Part shown: piece by piece, positions 9,699-19,253 of the stretch
Layout of the letters: each line of letters starts with the position of its first letter
Position numbering within the stretch: the stretch's first letter is position 1
Source of the DNA: Azorhizobium oxalatiphilum
GTDB lineage: Bacteria; Pseudomonadota; Alphaproteobacteria; Rhizobiales; Xanthobacteraceae
Assembly (NCBI RefSeq): GCF_014635325.1
Contig: NZ_BMCT01000001.1
Coordinates: 1,825,107 to 1,889,106, forward strand
Length of the DNA stretch: 64,000 nucleotides
Direction: 5' to 3'
Made by a program: the position numbers and the translations under genes
Notes under the pieces: generated by a model
The model's database searches: none
The model's input: the letters and a program-made list of their open reading frames with translations, nothing else
What the model was told of the DNA's origin: nothing

Positions 9699-11255
9699 TC
9701 ACAGCGCCCCGAGCGCCCGCCAGAGCGGGATGCGGATGCGCAGGCACCAGTCCACGCTCTCGGCCACGATCTCGCGCTGGCCCTCCACGCTGCTGATCAC
9801 CTGCCCATCCCGCGCCAGCGGCGTGCCGCTGGCAAGCAGGCGCTTCAGGATGTGGTCGGTCAGAGCCTCCCGCTCGGCCTCGACGCCGATGGAGACAGCA
9901 TGGAACACCGCGCCCTCCATGGTGGTGAGGTTGAGGCCGGAGCCCGCGAAGGGGGCGGCGATGGAGGCGGTGGCGGCACGCTGCTCGGCCACATCCTGCG
10001 TCAGCACGCGGTTGAGGCGGGCGGCGGCCGGGCTTTCGGCCTTCGCGGCCGGCGGTACGGGCAAAGCCTGCCCCGAGCCCACCAGCACGCCGGCGATCTC
10101 CACCATGGAGGGCGCGCCGGCCTTGCCCGCCAGCTCGGGCAGACGCACCAGCTCGCCCAGAGTGTGCGGGCCGGTGGCGAGGGCGGCGATGACCGGGCGG
10201 TAGAAGTGCTCCGGCAGCTGGGCCTTGCCGGCGGGCACATCGAGTTCTGTGCGGGCCTCGTGCGGCGGGATGGTCAGCGCGAGGCCGAACTCGGCGAGGC
10301 GGGCGTCGCGCAGGCTGTCCGCCATGCGGCGTGGACCGCGCACATAGAGGTCGCGGCGGAACGGGCGGCTGACCAGATAGTCCTTCAGCGTCTCGCGCAG
10401 ACTGCCGGGCGGCACTTCCTCCAGCAGCTTGCGCTGCTCGGGCTTCAGCGAGAGATCGGGGAAATTATCGATCAGCGAGGCCGAGCCCACATAGCCCAGC
10501 TTGGCGTCCGCCAGCTCCGCTGCCGTATCCATGTGATACTGCGGGTGCCAGTTGGCGTTGAGATATTCATGGGCGAGATAGATGGAGCGGTCCTGCGTGC
10601 CGCCGGTCTTGTCGGCGCCCTTGCGCAACTGCTCGATCAGCCCGGCATTGCCGAGCACGCCGGAACCGGCCGCCTGAAACCGCTCGATGAAATCGAGGCC
10701 CTTCAGGATCTTGATGTCGCTGCGCTCATGGCCGAGGCGGGAATGCTCCAGCAGCAGACGCTGCATGGGCAGCAGCGCCGTCCAGCCGGGCATGGCGTTG
10801 TAGGTGACGGACACCGCGCCGCCGGGCTTCGTCTTCGCGCCGAGGAATTGCGTGATGCGGGCCCGATCCGCCGGGCTGATCCACGACCAGACGCCGTGCA
10901 GCGACACCATGTCGAAGTCCGGCAGATCGGTGCGGGTCAGCATGTCCTCGAAGCTGAGTTCGAGGAAGCGGATGTTCTTCACCCCCGCCTCATCAGCCAT
11001 GGCCTGCGCGCGGGCGATGTGGGCGGGGTTGAAATCGGTGGCGACGATCTCGGCCTGCGGATTGGCGGCGGCGATCACCAGCGCGGTCACGCCCTGTCCG
11101 CAACCCAGCTCGCAATAGGTGAAGGCGCCGGTGCCGCGCGGCGGTTCGAAGCCGTTGATGAGGCAGCCGAGCATGAGATGCGTCGGCGCCTGCTCCACAT
11201 AGAGGCCGGGCAGATATTCGATGTCGGCCACATAGCCGGAAGCCCAGTCGGTCAT
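9699..11255 (-). CDS. SAM-dependent methyltransferase with methyltransferase regulatory domain
   Basis: 518-residue cytosolic protein. The SAM-binding motif I is YCELGCGQGVTALVIAAANP near residues 47-66, followed by the acidic end of strand 2 in EIVATDFNP. The middle and C-terminal parts (about 210-518) resemble the predicted methyltransferase regulatory domain found next to this kind of Rossmann methyltransferase. It starts 43 nt after the tssG stop, on the same strand, as the apparent last gene of the T6SS operon. It may modify a T6SS component or be an unlinked passenger; the substrate is unknown. Its GC content matches the cluster, so it does not look newly acquired. Confidence 0.8.
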   Translation of the reverse strand: MTDWASGYVADIEYLPGLYVEQAPTHLMLGCLINGFEPPRGTGAFTYCELGCGQGVTALVIAAANPQAEIVATDFNPAHIARAQAMADEAGVKNIRFLELSFEDMLTRTDLPDFDMVSLHGVWSWISPADRARITQFLGAKTKPGGAVSVTYNAMPGWTALLPMQRLLLEHSRLGHERSDIKILKGLDFIERFQAAGSGVLGNAGLIEQLRKGADKTGGTQDRSIYLAHEYLNANWHPQYHMDTAAELADAKLGYVGSASLIDNFPDLSLKPEQRKLLEEVPPGSLRETLKDYLVSRPFRRDLYVRGPRRMADSLRDARLAEFGLALTIPPHEARTELDVPAGKAQLPEHFYRPVIAALATGPHTLGELVRLPELAGKAGAPSMVEIAGVLVGSGQALPVPPAAKAESPAAARLNRVLTQDVAEQRAATASIAAPFAGSGLNLTTMEGAVFHAVSIGVEAEREALTDHILKRLLASGTPLARDGQVISSVEGQREIVAESVDWCLRIRIPLWRALGAL

Positions 11256-11297
11256 GGTGTCCCCGTTGAAAAAGCGAAAAGGAAGCGGGTTGGCGCC

Positions 11298-12422
11298 TCA
11301 GTCGAGGCTGCCGATGGAGAAGGTGGCGTCGTTGCGGTCCACCGGGCTCGGGGCGCTGAGCACCCAGGCGAGCTGGCCGAGCCGCGCGCCGCCGACATCA
11401 TGCTCGCCCGTGGAGAGACGGGCGGCGGGTACGCTGGCGGCCTTGACCAGAACGTTGATATCGAAGGTGAATTCCAGCCCGCAGAAGAGCTGCACCAGAT
11501 CGCGGATCAGCTCCGCGCGCGGCGCGCCGGGCAACAGGTCCAGCAGGTCCGCGCGATCCGCAGGCCCCACATGGATGCGGAAATGATGCTGCGCCACCCA
11601 CGCCCGGCCGCCCAGCATGGCACTGGAATTCAGATGCGCGTGCTGGCCTTCCAGATGGTCGGCGCCGCCGAGGCGGGTCTGCTCGGCGGGCGGCACGTCC
11701 ACCCACCCGCCGGTGAAAGGTTCCACCCGCACCGCCTGTCCCAGCTCGTTGCTGAGCAGGGTCTCAAGGGCCGCCAGAGAGCGGGTCTGGCTGGCGAACA
11801 GGCCGGCATTGTGCAGCACCAGATCGTCAGGGATCGCCAGCCGATTCTCCAGCTTCGGCGAACCGAGGCCGGTGAGGCTTTTGAGGCCGACGGTGAAGAA
11901 ATCCGGATAATCGTGCCGGCTGCCCTCATGGGCGAGGGCGATGCGGTATTTCGCGCTGGCGCGGCAGAAGAGCGAGACAGCGCGATGGTTGAAGATGTCG
12001 ATGAAGGCGCGCATGCCCTCGTCGCGCTGGCGCACACCCTCATTGGCGTGGGTCGTGTAGGCGTAGGGCAGTACGCCCAAGGGCCCGATGAGGCCGAAGG
12101 TGGAGACGGTCAACTCCACGGGCTCGCCCGGTGAGCGCTGGCGGGCGTGGGTGATGGCCGCGCCCGGATAACGCAGGTTCGTATCACTGACGAAACGCGC
12201 GCTGCCCGCTGCCCAGAAGCCGAAGTCCTCGCCCGCATCCCGCTCCGGCAGCTCGCTGGCGAGTTCGGCTTCTTCGGCGGACAGGTCCGGCCGGCCGCCG
12301 CGCCGGTTCAGGCGCGCGACGCTTTCCACCACGCGCACCGCCTGCGCGAGGTCGAAGCTGTGAGGCGCCCGCAGCAGGGCGTCGATCACAGGAGAGGGCG
12401 ATATCCCGCGCGCGCCGGCCAT
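11298..12422 (-). CDS. tssG: T6SS baseplate subunit TssG
   Basis: 374-residue TssG (VasB/ImpH). Family landmarks are SFDLAQAVRVVE near the N-terminus, FLGLIGP-like FGLIGPLGVLPYAYT in the middle, and VGPADRADLLDLLPG near the C-terminus. TssG forms the baseplate wedge with TssE, TssF and TssK. I place the start at the ATG of MAGARGISPS, which overlaps the end of tssF by 37 nt; a longer frame exists but would run deep inside tssF. It sits between tssF and the methyltransferase gene in the minus-strand structural operon. Confidence 0.92.
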   Translation of the reverse strand: MAGARGISPSPVIDALLRAPHSFDLAQAVRVVESVARLNRRGGRPDLSAEEAELASELPERDAGEDFGFWAAGSARFVSDTNLRYPGAAITHARQRSPGEPVELTVSTFGLIGPLGVLPYAYTTHANEGVRQRDEGMRAFIDIFNHRAVSLFCRASAKYRIALAHEGSRHDYPDFFTVGLKSLTGLGSPKLENRLAIPDDLVLHNAGLFASQTRSLAALETLLSNELGQAVRVEPFTGGWVDVPPAEQTRLGGADHLEGQHAHLNSSAMLGGRAWVAQHHFRIHVGPADRADLLDLLPGAPRAELIRDLVQLFCGLEFTFDINVLVKAASVPAARLSTGEHDVGGARLGQLAWVLSAPSPVDRNDATFSIGSLD

Positions 12423-14209
12423 GTCCTCAGAGATCCCGGTTGGCCCTTCACGGTCGCGGTGAGGCGGGTGAAGGAGTTGATGGATGCGTGCAGGCCGAAG
12501 AACTGGTCCAGCACCATGGCGAACAGAAACAGGCTGCTGCCGCTGAAATTGGCCGGGTTGAACTCGGCCACGAGGTCGATGCCCTGGCAGATGGCATCCC
12601 CCCACGCCACGTCGCCGGGGCGCTTGGGGGCGCGCGCCGTGCCGCGCCGGGCGGAGAGCGCCGTGATGCCCTCGATCATCAGCCGCGTCTCGGGCGAGCC
12701 GCGGAAGTCATAGAGCATCAGCGTTTCCTGCAACGCCTCAAGGCCGCCTTCGCCCACCAGCGAGAGGTGGTTCAGCATGAGGTGGGAGATGAGCCGCCAG
12801 TTGCGGGCATCTCCATCGGGAATGCGGATGGTGTGGGTGAGGGGCGAGATGCAGCTCACCTCGCCGATGGCCGCCGCCACCTGCACCGGGGTCAGCACCG
12901 GATGGCCACCGCCATAGGGCAGCTTGGCGGGCAGGTCGCGGTTGAGGCACAGCGTCTCGGCCGCCACCACGATGTCGGTGGAGGCGAAGGCGGGGTCGAT
13001 CTCCGAGAAGGAGAGGAAGACTTCCGTGCCTGACAGCCGCCCTTCGGAGCGGCGCCGGGCGGTGGCCCAATAGCCCGCATGGTCCTGCGCCTGGCTGGGG
13101 CGGCGGGCATAGAAGGGCGAGATGGACTTGCGCTTGCCCTCGGCATCGGTGGCGATGACGGAGGTGAGCGAATGCACCTCCAGCGCCTCGGGCCGGCGGG
13201 CGTCGGGAATGACGCGATATTCCAGCCGGTTCTGGCCCACCAGCACCGGCTCGCTGCGCTGGCGGAACAGGTTCACGATGGGCGTGCAGCCGAGCGCGAA
13301 GAAATCCTTGGTGATGGCCCGCTCCAGCGCCGGGTCGGAGCGGTTGAAATAGAAGAAGACGGAGAGTTCCGTGCCGGCGGCGCCCAGCACCTTGGTGGAC
13401 AGGTCCACGTCGAAATAGAGGAATTTGTCCGGGAAGATGAAGAATTCGGTGAGCGTGCGATAGGCCGGCTGCGACTGCGGCGCGTAAGGAAGGATCACCT
13501 CTTCCGGCCCGAAGCCCACAGGGCTGACCGCCTCCGGCTTCACGAACACCGGGTTGGGGTCGGCGGCATTGTCCGCGATGGCGATCGCCATGGTGTTGTT
13601 GAACAGCAGCTCATGCAGCGCATAGACGTGCGAGGGCTGGCCGCGCAGGAAGAAGCGCAGGCTCTCCGGTTGCAGGCTGGAGAAGGTGGTGTCCGGCGCG
13701 GTGCAGCGCAGGGTCAGCTTCAGGCAGGAGAAGGCGCCCGCCGTGCGCGCATTGGAGGGCGCCACGAGGGGGCGGCCCTTCAGCGAGGCATCGGCCACCG
13801 TGATGGGCCACAGCGTCACCGGATAGCGGGTGCGGAAGCGGCAGGTCTCGCCCTCCACCGGCTCGGAATCCAGCTCCGTATTGACCGGGATGGTCTGCGG
13901 CGTCGTCACCTCGGCCTTGGGCTTGAACTGCACCGTGGCCATGGAGGGAATGGGCGCCAGATAGTGCGGATAGAGGATGTCGAGCAGGGTGTTGACCAGC
14001 TCGGGGAATTCGTCGTCCAGCTTGTGGTTGATGCGGGCGTTCAGGAAGGCCACGCCCTCCGCGAGGCGGGCCACGTGCGGGTCGTCGATCCCGTCGCCGC
14101 TCATGCGCAGGTTGCCGGCGATCTTGGGATGCCGGGCCGCGAACTCCTTGGCCATCTGGCGCAGATAGAGCAGTTCGCGGTTGTAATAGGGGAGAAGGTG
14201 GTCGCTCAC
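12386..14209 (-). CDS. tssF: T6SS baseplate subunit TssF
   Basis: 607-residue TssF (VasA/ImpG), the large baseplate wedge protein. The N-terminus carries the family hallmark YYNRELLYLRQMAKEFAARH, then HVARLAEGVAFLNARINHKL and the LLDILYPHYLAPIPSM stretch. The length is usual for the family. Its ATG overlaps the tssE stop by 4 nt and its end overlaps tssG, so tssE-tssF-tssG are likely translated as a coupled block. No odd features. Confidence 0.96.
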   Translation of the reverse strand: MSDHLLPYYNRELLYLRQMAKEFAARHPKIAGNLRMSGDGIDDPHVARLAEGVAFLNARINHKLDDEFPELVNTLLDILYPHYLAPIPSMATVQFKPKAEVTTPQTIPVNTELDSEPVEGETCRFRTRYPVTLWPITVADASLKGRPLVAPSNARTAGAFSCLKLTLRCTAPDTTFSSLQPESLRFFLRGQPSHVYALHELLFNNTMAIAIADNAADPNPVFVKPEAVSPVGFGPEEVILPYAPQSQPAYRTLTEFFIFPDKFLYFDVDLSTKVLGAAGTELSVFFYFNRSDPALERAITKDFFALGCTPIVNLFRQRSEPVLVGQNRLEYRVIPDARRPEALEVHSLTSVIATDAEGKRKSISPFYARRPSQAQDHAGYWATARRRSEGRLSGTEVFLSFSEIDPAFASTDIVVAAETLCLNRDLPAKLPYGGGHPVLTPVQVAAAIGEVSCISPLTHTIRIPDGDARNWRLISHLMLNHLSLVGEGGLEALQETLMLYDFRGSPETRLMIEGITALSARRGTARAPKRPGDVAWGDAICQGIDLVAEFNPANFSGSSLFLFAMVLDQFFGLHASINSFTRLTATVKGQPGSLRTWPARAGYRPLL

Positions 14210-14658
14210 GTCGCCGCGCTCGCCAGCGAGATGGAATTGAGCACGGGATCTATCACGGTGTTGAAGATGATCGGCTCGGCCTCGTTCTCGATATAGATGT
14301 GCGCCTCGATGCGGATGCGCAGCGTGCGGTCCGACGGATCGGCATTGGGCACGGCGTAGATGCGCATGTCGGACAGGCGCGGCTCATAGGTCCGGATGGT
14401 CTTGCCGATATCCTCCACCACGGCGGACCGCTGCCCCTCGGTGGAGAGGTTGGCGGTGCACAGGTCCACGATGCCGTAGTTGAAGATGGAGGTGTCCAGC
14501 TCGCTCAGGCCCTGCGCCCAGCCGCGCACGCGATGGGGCGTGTTCAGCAGGTCCTGCAGGTCGGCGCGGATGCCGTCGCGGATGCGCGACACCCGCGTGC
14601 CGTCATGCTCGCGCAGGCGGTCCAGCAGAGAGAGGCTGACACCGGCGGGAGGGCTCAT
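14206..14658 (-). CDS. tssE: T6SS baseplate subunit TssE (gp25-like)
   Basis: 150-residue TssE, related to phage T4 gp25, which anchors the sheath to the baseplate. The conserved stretch DLQDLLNTPHRVRGWAQGL and the following S-x-ELDTSIFNYGI are present, as is the C-terminal RIRIEAHIYIENEAEPIIF strand region. I start at MSPPAGVSLS, which overlaps the tagJ stop by 4 nt; the longer open frame would overlap tagJ by over 200 nt. The stop overlaps tssF by 4 nt. Confidence 0.95.
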   Translation of the reverse strand: MSPPAGVSLSLLDRLREHDGTRVSRIRDGIRADLQDLLNTPHRVRGWAQGLSELDTSIFNYGIVDLCTANLSTEGQRSAVVEDIGKTIRTYEPRLSDMRIYAVPNADPSDRTLRIRIEAHIYIENEAEPIIFNTVIDPVLNSISLASAAT

Positions 14659-15458
14659 TTCGTGTCGAACTCCAGGCGGCGCAGCTGCAGCAGGGTCAGG
14701 CTCTCGTCGCCCACCAGGAAGGTGCGCAGGCCCTCGCCCAGCACGCATTCGGAGGCGACTTCGTCCCAATTGGTCTCGCGGCCCAGCAGCACGGCGTCGG
14801 CGACGGGGGCCTCGACGCGCTGCGGATAGATGGCGGGGATCGCCACCTCGCCCTGCGGGCCGCCGCGCACGCTGATCTGCGCCATGCGCCACGCCGTGTC
14901 GAGCATGCGCTTGGGGGCGTCGAACTCCAGCGCCTCCACCTGCTCCATGGGCACCCAGTAATATTTGCCCGTGGTGGTCATCACTTCGAGGATGCCGGCC
15001 AACAGATCGTCCAGATCGCGGAAATCGGAGAAGGCCACGTCGTCATGCTTGCCGGAGATCTGCGGGCGCAGATCCTCGGCGCGGGCGAGGCTGGCGCTGG
15101 CTTCCGCGCTCTGTCCGGCGCGCAGCTGGACGAGGGCTTCGAGCCGCAGGGTGACATGCTCCGGCGGGGTGGCGAGGAGTTCCGGCGCGCGGCCTTCGCG
15201 GAACACCTGCTTGCGGGCCATGCTGGCGCGCAGCAGCTGGCGCAGGCTGCCCACCTGAAGGGCGGTCTTGGGATCCTGCTGGGCGATGGCCTCGAACATG
15301 CGCTCGGCCCGCTCCAGATCGCCGGAGACGCACAGAAGCTCGGCCAGCTGGCTGCGCACGGCGATGTCCGTGGGCTTTTCCTTGACCTGCTGGTTCATGG
15401 CCGCGATGGCCCCGGCGAGGTTGCCTTCCTGGAACAGATGAAGCGGCGTGGCCGACAT
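14655..15458 (-). CDS. tagJ: T6SS accessory protein TagJ (ImpE/SciE family)
   Basis: 267-residue protein of the ImpE family. The N-terminal half is TPR-like (QLAELLCVSGDLERAERMFE), and the C-terminal half has the conserved DFRDLDDLLAGILEVMTTTGKYYWVPMEQ region and the RVEAPVADAVLLGRETNW stretch. TagJ binds the N-terminal helix of TssB in some T6SSs and may help ClpV-dependent sheath recycling; that role is from family knowledge. It lies between the second tssC-like gene and tssE, overlapping tssE by 4 nt. Confidence 0.92.
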   Translation of the reverse strand: MSATPLHLFQEGNLAGAIAAMNQQVKEKPTDIAVRSQLAELLCVSGDLERAERMFEAIAQQDPKTALQVGSLRQLLRASMARKQVFREGRAPELLATPPEHVTLRLEALVQLRAGQSAEASASLARAEDLRPQISGKHDDVAFSDFRDLDDLLAGILEVMTTTGKYYWVPMEQVEALEFDAPKRMLDTAWRMAQISVRGGPQGEVAIPAIYPQRVEAPVADAVLLGRETNWDEVASECVLGEGLRTFLVGDESLTLLQLRRLEFDTK

Positions 15459-15478
15459 GGACTTGGTCCCCCGAATGA

Positions 15479-17053
15479 TCAGATGGCAGGTCGCTGGTTC
15501 TGGAGCGCGATGTCCGTCACCAGTTTGAAGGTCGTGAAGATCTGGTCGAGCTGGAAATGCGGGCGCAGATGCATGACGCAGGCGAAATTGCCCGGCCGGC
15601 CGGGCACTTCCTTCACCTCCACGCTTGCCTCGCGCAAGGGGTAGCGGGCTTTCATCTCCATGCTCGCATCGTCATTGCCCAGACAATAGCCCAGCAGCCA
15701 GGTTTGCAGGTCGCGCTCACAGGCTTCCGCCGTGACATAGCTGCCGATGCGATCGCGCACCCGCACTTTCACATAATGGGCGAAGCGCGAAACGCAGAGG
15801 ATGTAGCGCAGCATGGCCGAGATGCGCGCATTGGCGGCGGCCGAGGATGTGCGCTGGTCCGGCACGTTCTGGATCGAGGAGGAGGTGTAGAAGACGAGCC
15901 GCGACGTGCTCTTGCACACGTTGAGGCTGATGAGACCGAGCTGCCAGAGATCCTGCTCGATCTGGGTCGGGATCACCAGTTCCGAGGCGAAGCGCTCCAC
16001 CGTTCCGGGGCTGTCGGTCTCGACGCTGGGCGCGGTGAGGCCGTCCACCACGCCATGGTCCAGCACGTCCCGCCGCCCGCCGCAGATGTCGGCGAACCAG
16101 CCGTGCAGGTCGAAGGCGCGGATCACCACCTCGCCGAAGGCATAGACCGCGCTGCCCCAGCACAGTTCGTGATGGGCAAGGCCGTGCAGATCCTCGCGAT
16201 AGCGGAACTTCAGGCCCGGCACGCCATCCTGCCCATAGGGCGCGCGCATGAGCACGCGCGGCACCACGAGGCCGAGGAAGCGGGAATCCTCAAGATCCCG
16301 CAGGCGGTTGAAGCGGGTGTATTCCGGGTTGCGATAGAGGCCCGACAAAGTGGAGAGCCGGTCGAGCGAGAGGAAATGCTCCAGCCCGAGCAGACGCGGC
16401 GAAGCGGACAGGATGGCGGGCGCGAAGGCTGCAGCGGCGACGCTGGCAAGGCCGGAGAGGGCGGCCACGTCGTCCACGGGGGCGTCGGAGGAGGGGCGGT
16501 GGCGCACCTCGTAGTCGCACAGCAGGATGCCATAGGGCGTACCGCCGGGCATGCCGAATTCCTGGCTGTAGACCTTGGCGAACAGATGGCTCTGGTCGAA
16601 GTCCGGCGCGCGCTCGAAATCGGAGGCGATTTCGGCCCAGGATATGTTGAGCGCGCGCACGATCACGTGCTCGCTGCCGGCCGCGCAGTGGACCAGATGA
16701 TTGAGGCCGCGCCAGCCGGATTCCAGCTTCTGGAAGCGGCGGGCGTGCAGGATGGCGTTGAGCTGGCGCGACAGCATGTCGTCGAGGAGCGCGATGTCGC
16801 GCTCCAGCGCGCCGATGAGCGACTGCGGATCGGTGAAATGGTCGATGTCGGAGCCGAACCAGTCCTTCAGCGCCGCCGCGAGCCCGAGGCCGGGGCGAAG
16901 GAAGGCGTCCAGACGCTCGGCGGGCAGGCGCTTGCAGGCCATGGCGGCCGCAAGCCGCCGCAGCGGACGCGGCGCGTCGTCCTCCGGCATGTTGAGCAGC
17001 GCCGGGTTCGCCGGGGGCGACGCTGACGTGGAGGCGTCGGGCGCTACGGACAA
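15479..17053 (-). CDS. Second TssC-like sheath protein
   Basis: 524-residue protein homologous to TssC (ImpD/EvpB family). It shares the blocks LNAILHARRFQKLESGWRGL and FGMPGGTPYGILLCDYEV with the adjacent TssC, but has an extra N-terminal segment of about 60 residues (CKRLPAERLDAFLRPG). The start used is a TTG with a modest upstream GGGAT; the next in-frame ATG, at MPEDDAPRPL, lacks a Shine-Dalgarno. Two TssC-type genes side by side are known in several rhizobial and myxobacterial T6SSs. Whether this copy enters the sheath or has a special role, for example near the baseplate, cannot be told from sequence. Confidence 0.88.
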   Translation of the reverse strand: MSVAPDASTSASPPANPALLNMPEDDAPRPLRRLAAAMACKRLPAERLDAFLRPGLGLAAALKDWFGSDIDHFTDPQSLIGALERDIALLDDMLSRQLNAILHARRFQKLESGWRGLNHLVHCAAGSEHVIVRALNISWAEIASDFERAPDFDQSHLFAKVYSQEFGMPGGTPYGILLCDYEVRHRPSSDAPVDDVAALSGLASVAAAAFAPAILSASPRLLGLEHFLSLDRLSTLSGLYRNPEYTRFNRLRDLEDSRFLGLVVPRVLMRAPYGQDGVPGLKFRYREDLHGLAHHELCWGSAVYAFGEVVIRAFDLHGWFADICGGRRDVLDHGVVDGLTAPSVETDSPGTVERFASELVIPTQIEQDLWQLGLISLNVCKSTSRLVFYTSSSIQNVPDQRTSSAAANARISAMLRYILCVSRFAHYVKVRVRDRIGSYVTAEACERDLQTWLLGYCLGNDDASMEMKARYPLREASVEVKEVPGRPGNFACVMHLRPHFQLDQIFTTFKLVTDIALQNQRPAI

Positions 17054-17174
17054 GGGACCATCCCGCTGGGCCGAAGCCCTTTTCGATCAATACATTGGAG
17101 GGCGCCCGGCGGAACCGGGCGCCCTGTCTTGGAACCTGTCCCGAGGGGCGGAAGCGCAGGCTTCCGCCGGATCG

Positions 17175-18662
17175 TCAGGACTGGGCCGGAATACGGGCCA
17201 CCATGCGCAGCGAGGTGGTCAGCTCTTCCATCTGCAGCCACGGACGCAGCCAGGCCACCGCATTGTACGAGCCCGGCTTGCCGGGGATCTCGCGAACCTC
17301 AACCTTCGCCTCGGCGAGCGGATACTTGGCCTTCATGTCCTGGCCGGCATCCGGATTGCCGTTGACGTAGTTGATGATCCAGCGGTTCAGCCATGCCTCG
17401 CAGTCGCTGGCCTCCATGAAGGAGCCCACCTTGTCGCGGCCCATGATCTTCAGATAGTGGGCGAAGCGCGAGGTGGCCATGATGTACGGCAGGCGCGCGG
17501 AGATGGCGGCATTGGCCGTCGCCTCGGGGCGGTCGTACTTCTTGGGCTTCTGCGTCGTCTGGGCGCCGAAGAACACCGCATAGTCCGTGCCCTTGTAGTG
17601 GCACAGCGGCAGGAAGCCGAGCTTGGACAGCTCCGCCTCGCGACGGTCGGTGATGCCGATCTCGGTGGGGCACTGCTGGTCGCTGTCGCCGTCGTCCGAG
17701 ATGAAGGTGTGGCTCGGCAGGTTCTCCACCTTGCCGCCGCCTTCCGCGCCGCGGATGGCGGTGCACCAGCCGTGCTGGGCGAAGGCGTCCGTCAGGCGTG
17801 CGCCGAGCACGTAGGACGAATTCATCCAGCAATAGTCCTGGTGCTTCATGGCACGCGGCACGCCGTCGACGATGGGGCTTTCCTCATAGTCGAACTCTTC
17901 CACCACCTTGGTGTTCTCGCCATAGGGCAGGCGCGCCAGGGTGCGGGGCATGGTGAGCGTGACGAAGCGGGAATCCTCGGACTCCCGGAACGAGCGCCAC
18001 TTGGCGTATTCGACCGTCTCGAAGATCTTCTCGAGGTCACGCGGCTTGGACAGCTCGGTGTACTCGTCGAAGCCGAACATCTTCGGGCTCGCCGCCGTCA
18101 CGAACGGGGCGAAGGCCGCCGCCGCCACGCTGGACATCTGCGTGAGCAGTTCGATGTCTTCCGGATGGCTGGTGAACTCGTAGTCACCAATGAGCGCGCC
18201 ATAGGGCTCGCCGCCGGGGCTGCCGAATTCGCTCTCGTAGATCTTCTTGAAGATCGTGGACTGGTCGAACTCCGACGCCTTGGTGAGCGACTTGTACAGC
18301 TCACGCTTGGTGCAGTTGATGACGCGGATCTTCAGGCTGCTGCCCGTCTCCGAATTCATCACCAGATAGTTGAGGCCCCGCCACGTGCCTTCCAGCTTCT
18401 GGAAGTCGGGATGGTGCATCACGGCGTTGAGCTGGGTCGAGATCTTCGCATCGATCGCCGTGATGGCATTATTGATCGTCTGCGCGAGGTTCTTCGAATA
18501 GGTGACGGTGCCGGCGAGGGCTTCCTGCGTCAGCGTGCGCAGGAGTTCCGTCGTGCGGTCCGGATCGGTCTGCTTGGTGGCGGCAATGGCCTGGTCGAGG
18601 AAGGAGACTTCGGTCGTCGTGCCTTCGGCGCCGGCTGCGGCCTGTTCCTGGGTCTCGGCCAT
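17175..18662 (-). CDS. tssC: T6SS contractile sheath large subunit TssC
   Basis: 495-residue TssC (VipB). Family blocks are [52 protein letters not shown] and the C-terminal [12 protein letters not shown]. It pairs with TssB to build the cytosolic sheath whose contraction drives the Hcp tube. Its ATG follows the tssB stop by 3 nt and uses an AAGGAGGG Shine-Dalgarno located inside the end of tssB, so expression of the two is coupled. The second TssC-like gene follows 121 nt downstream. Confidence 0.97.
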   Translation of the reverse strand: MAETQEQAAAGAEGTTTEVSFLDQAIAATKQTDPDRTTELLRTLTQEALAGTVTYSKNLAQTINNAITAIDAKISTQLNAVMHHPDFQKLEGTWRGLNYLVMNSETGSSLKIRVINCTKRELYKSLTKASEFDQSTIFKKIYESEFGSPGGEPYGALIGDYEFTSHPEDIELLTQMSSVAAAAFAPFVTAASPKMFGFDEYTELSKPRDLEKIFETVEYAKWRSFRESEDSRFVTLTMPRTLARLPYGENTKVVEEFDYEESPIVDGVPRAMKHQDYCWMNSSYVLGARLTDAFAQHGWCTAIRGAEGGGKVENLPSHTFISDDGDSDQQCPTEIGITDRREAELSKLGFLPLCHYKGTDYAVFFGAQTTQKPKKYDRPEATANAAISARLPYIMATSRFAHYLKIMGRDKVGSFMEASDCEAWLNRWIINYVNGNPDAGQDMKAKYPLAEAKVEVREIPGKPGSYNAVAWLRPWLQMEELTTSLRMVARIPAQS

Positions 18663-18665
18663 GGA

Positions 18666-19178
18666 TCAGCCCTCCTTCTTTTCGGTTTCGACGCCGAGCT
18701 GGGCGCCCAGGGACTTCAGCTGTTCCTCGTTGGAGAGGATCTGCTCCAGGAGGCTCTCAAGGTTTTCCGAACGGTCGGCCTTGGAGAGCAGGTCGCGCAG
18801 CTGGCTGCGCACTTCCATCAGCTTGCGCAGGGGCTCCACGCGCTCCACCACGGCGGCGGGGGTGAAGTCTTCCAGCGACTTGAAGTTCAGCTCCACGGCC
18901 ATCTGGCTGCCGTCGTCGGCCAGCGTGTTGTCCACCTTCAGCTTCAGGCCGGGCGTCATGCGCGCCAGCACCTGATCGAAGTTGTCGCGGTCGATCTGGA
19001 TGAACTTGCGGTCGTTCAGCGGCTTCAGGGGCTCGCTCGGATCGCCCGAGAAATCGCCCATCACGCCGACCACGAAGGGCAGTTCCTTCTCGACCACCGC
19101 GCCTTCGGTCTCGACATCATAGGTGATGTGGACGCGCGGCTTGCGCACCCGGTTCAGCTTGTCATGTACGCTGGGCAT
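18666..19178 (-). CDS. tssB: T6SS contractile sheath small subunit TssB
   Basis: 170-residue TssB (VipA/ImpB). The hallmark N-terminal region [20 protein letters not shown] is present, followed by [33 protein letters not shown] and the C-terminal helical segment that would hold the ClpV and TagJ binding sites. Length is usual. It lies 75 nt after the tssA stop and directly before tssC on the minus strand. Confidence 0.97.
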   Translation of the reverse strand: MPSVHDKLNRVRKPRVHITYDVETEGAVVEKELPFVVGVMGDFSGDPSEPLKPLNDRKFIQIDRDNFDQVLARMTPGLKLKVDNTLADDGSQMAVELNFKSLEDFTPAAVVERVEPLRKLMEVRSQLRDLLSKADRSENLESLLEQILSNEEQLKSLGAQLGVETEKKEG

Positions 19179-19253
19179 TGGGTATCCCCCGTTGGATTAG
19201 GACAATTGTATCTGGGTAATTGGGTAAGCTATTCGAGCGACGGTTCCGTGTCG

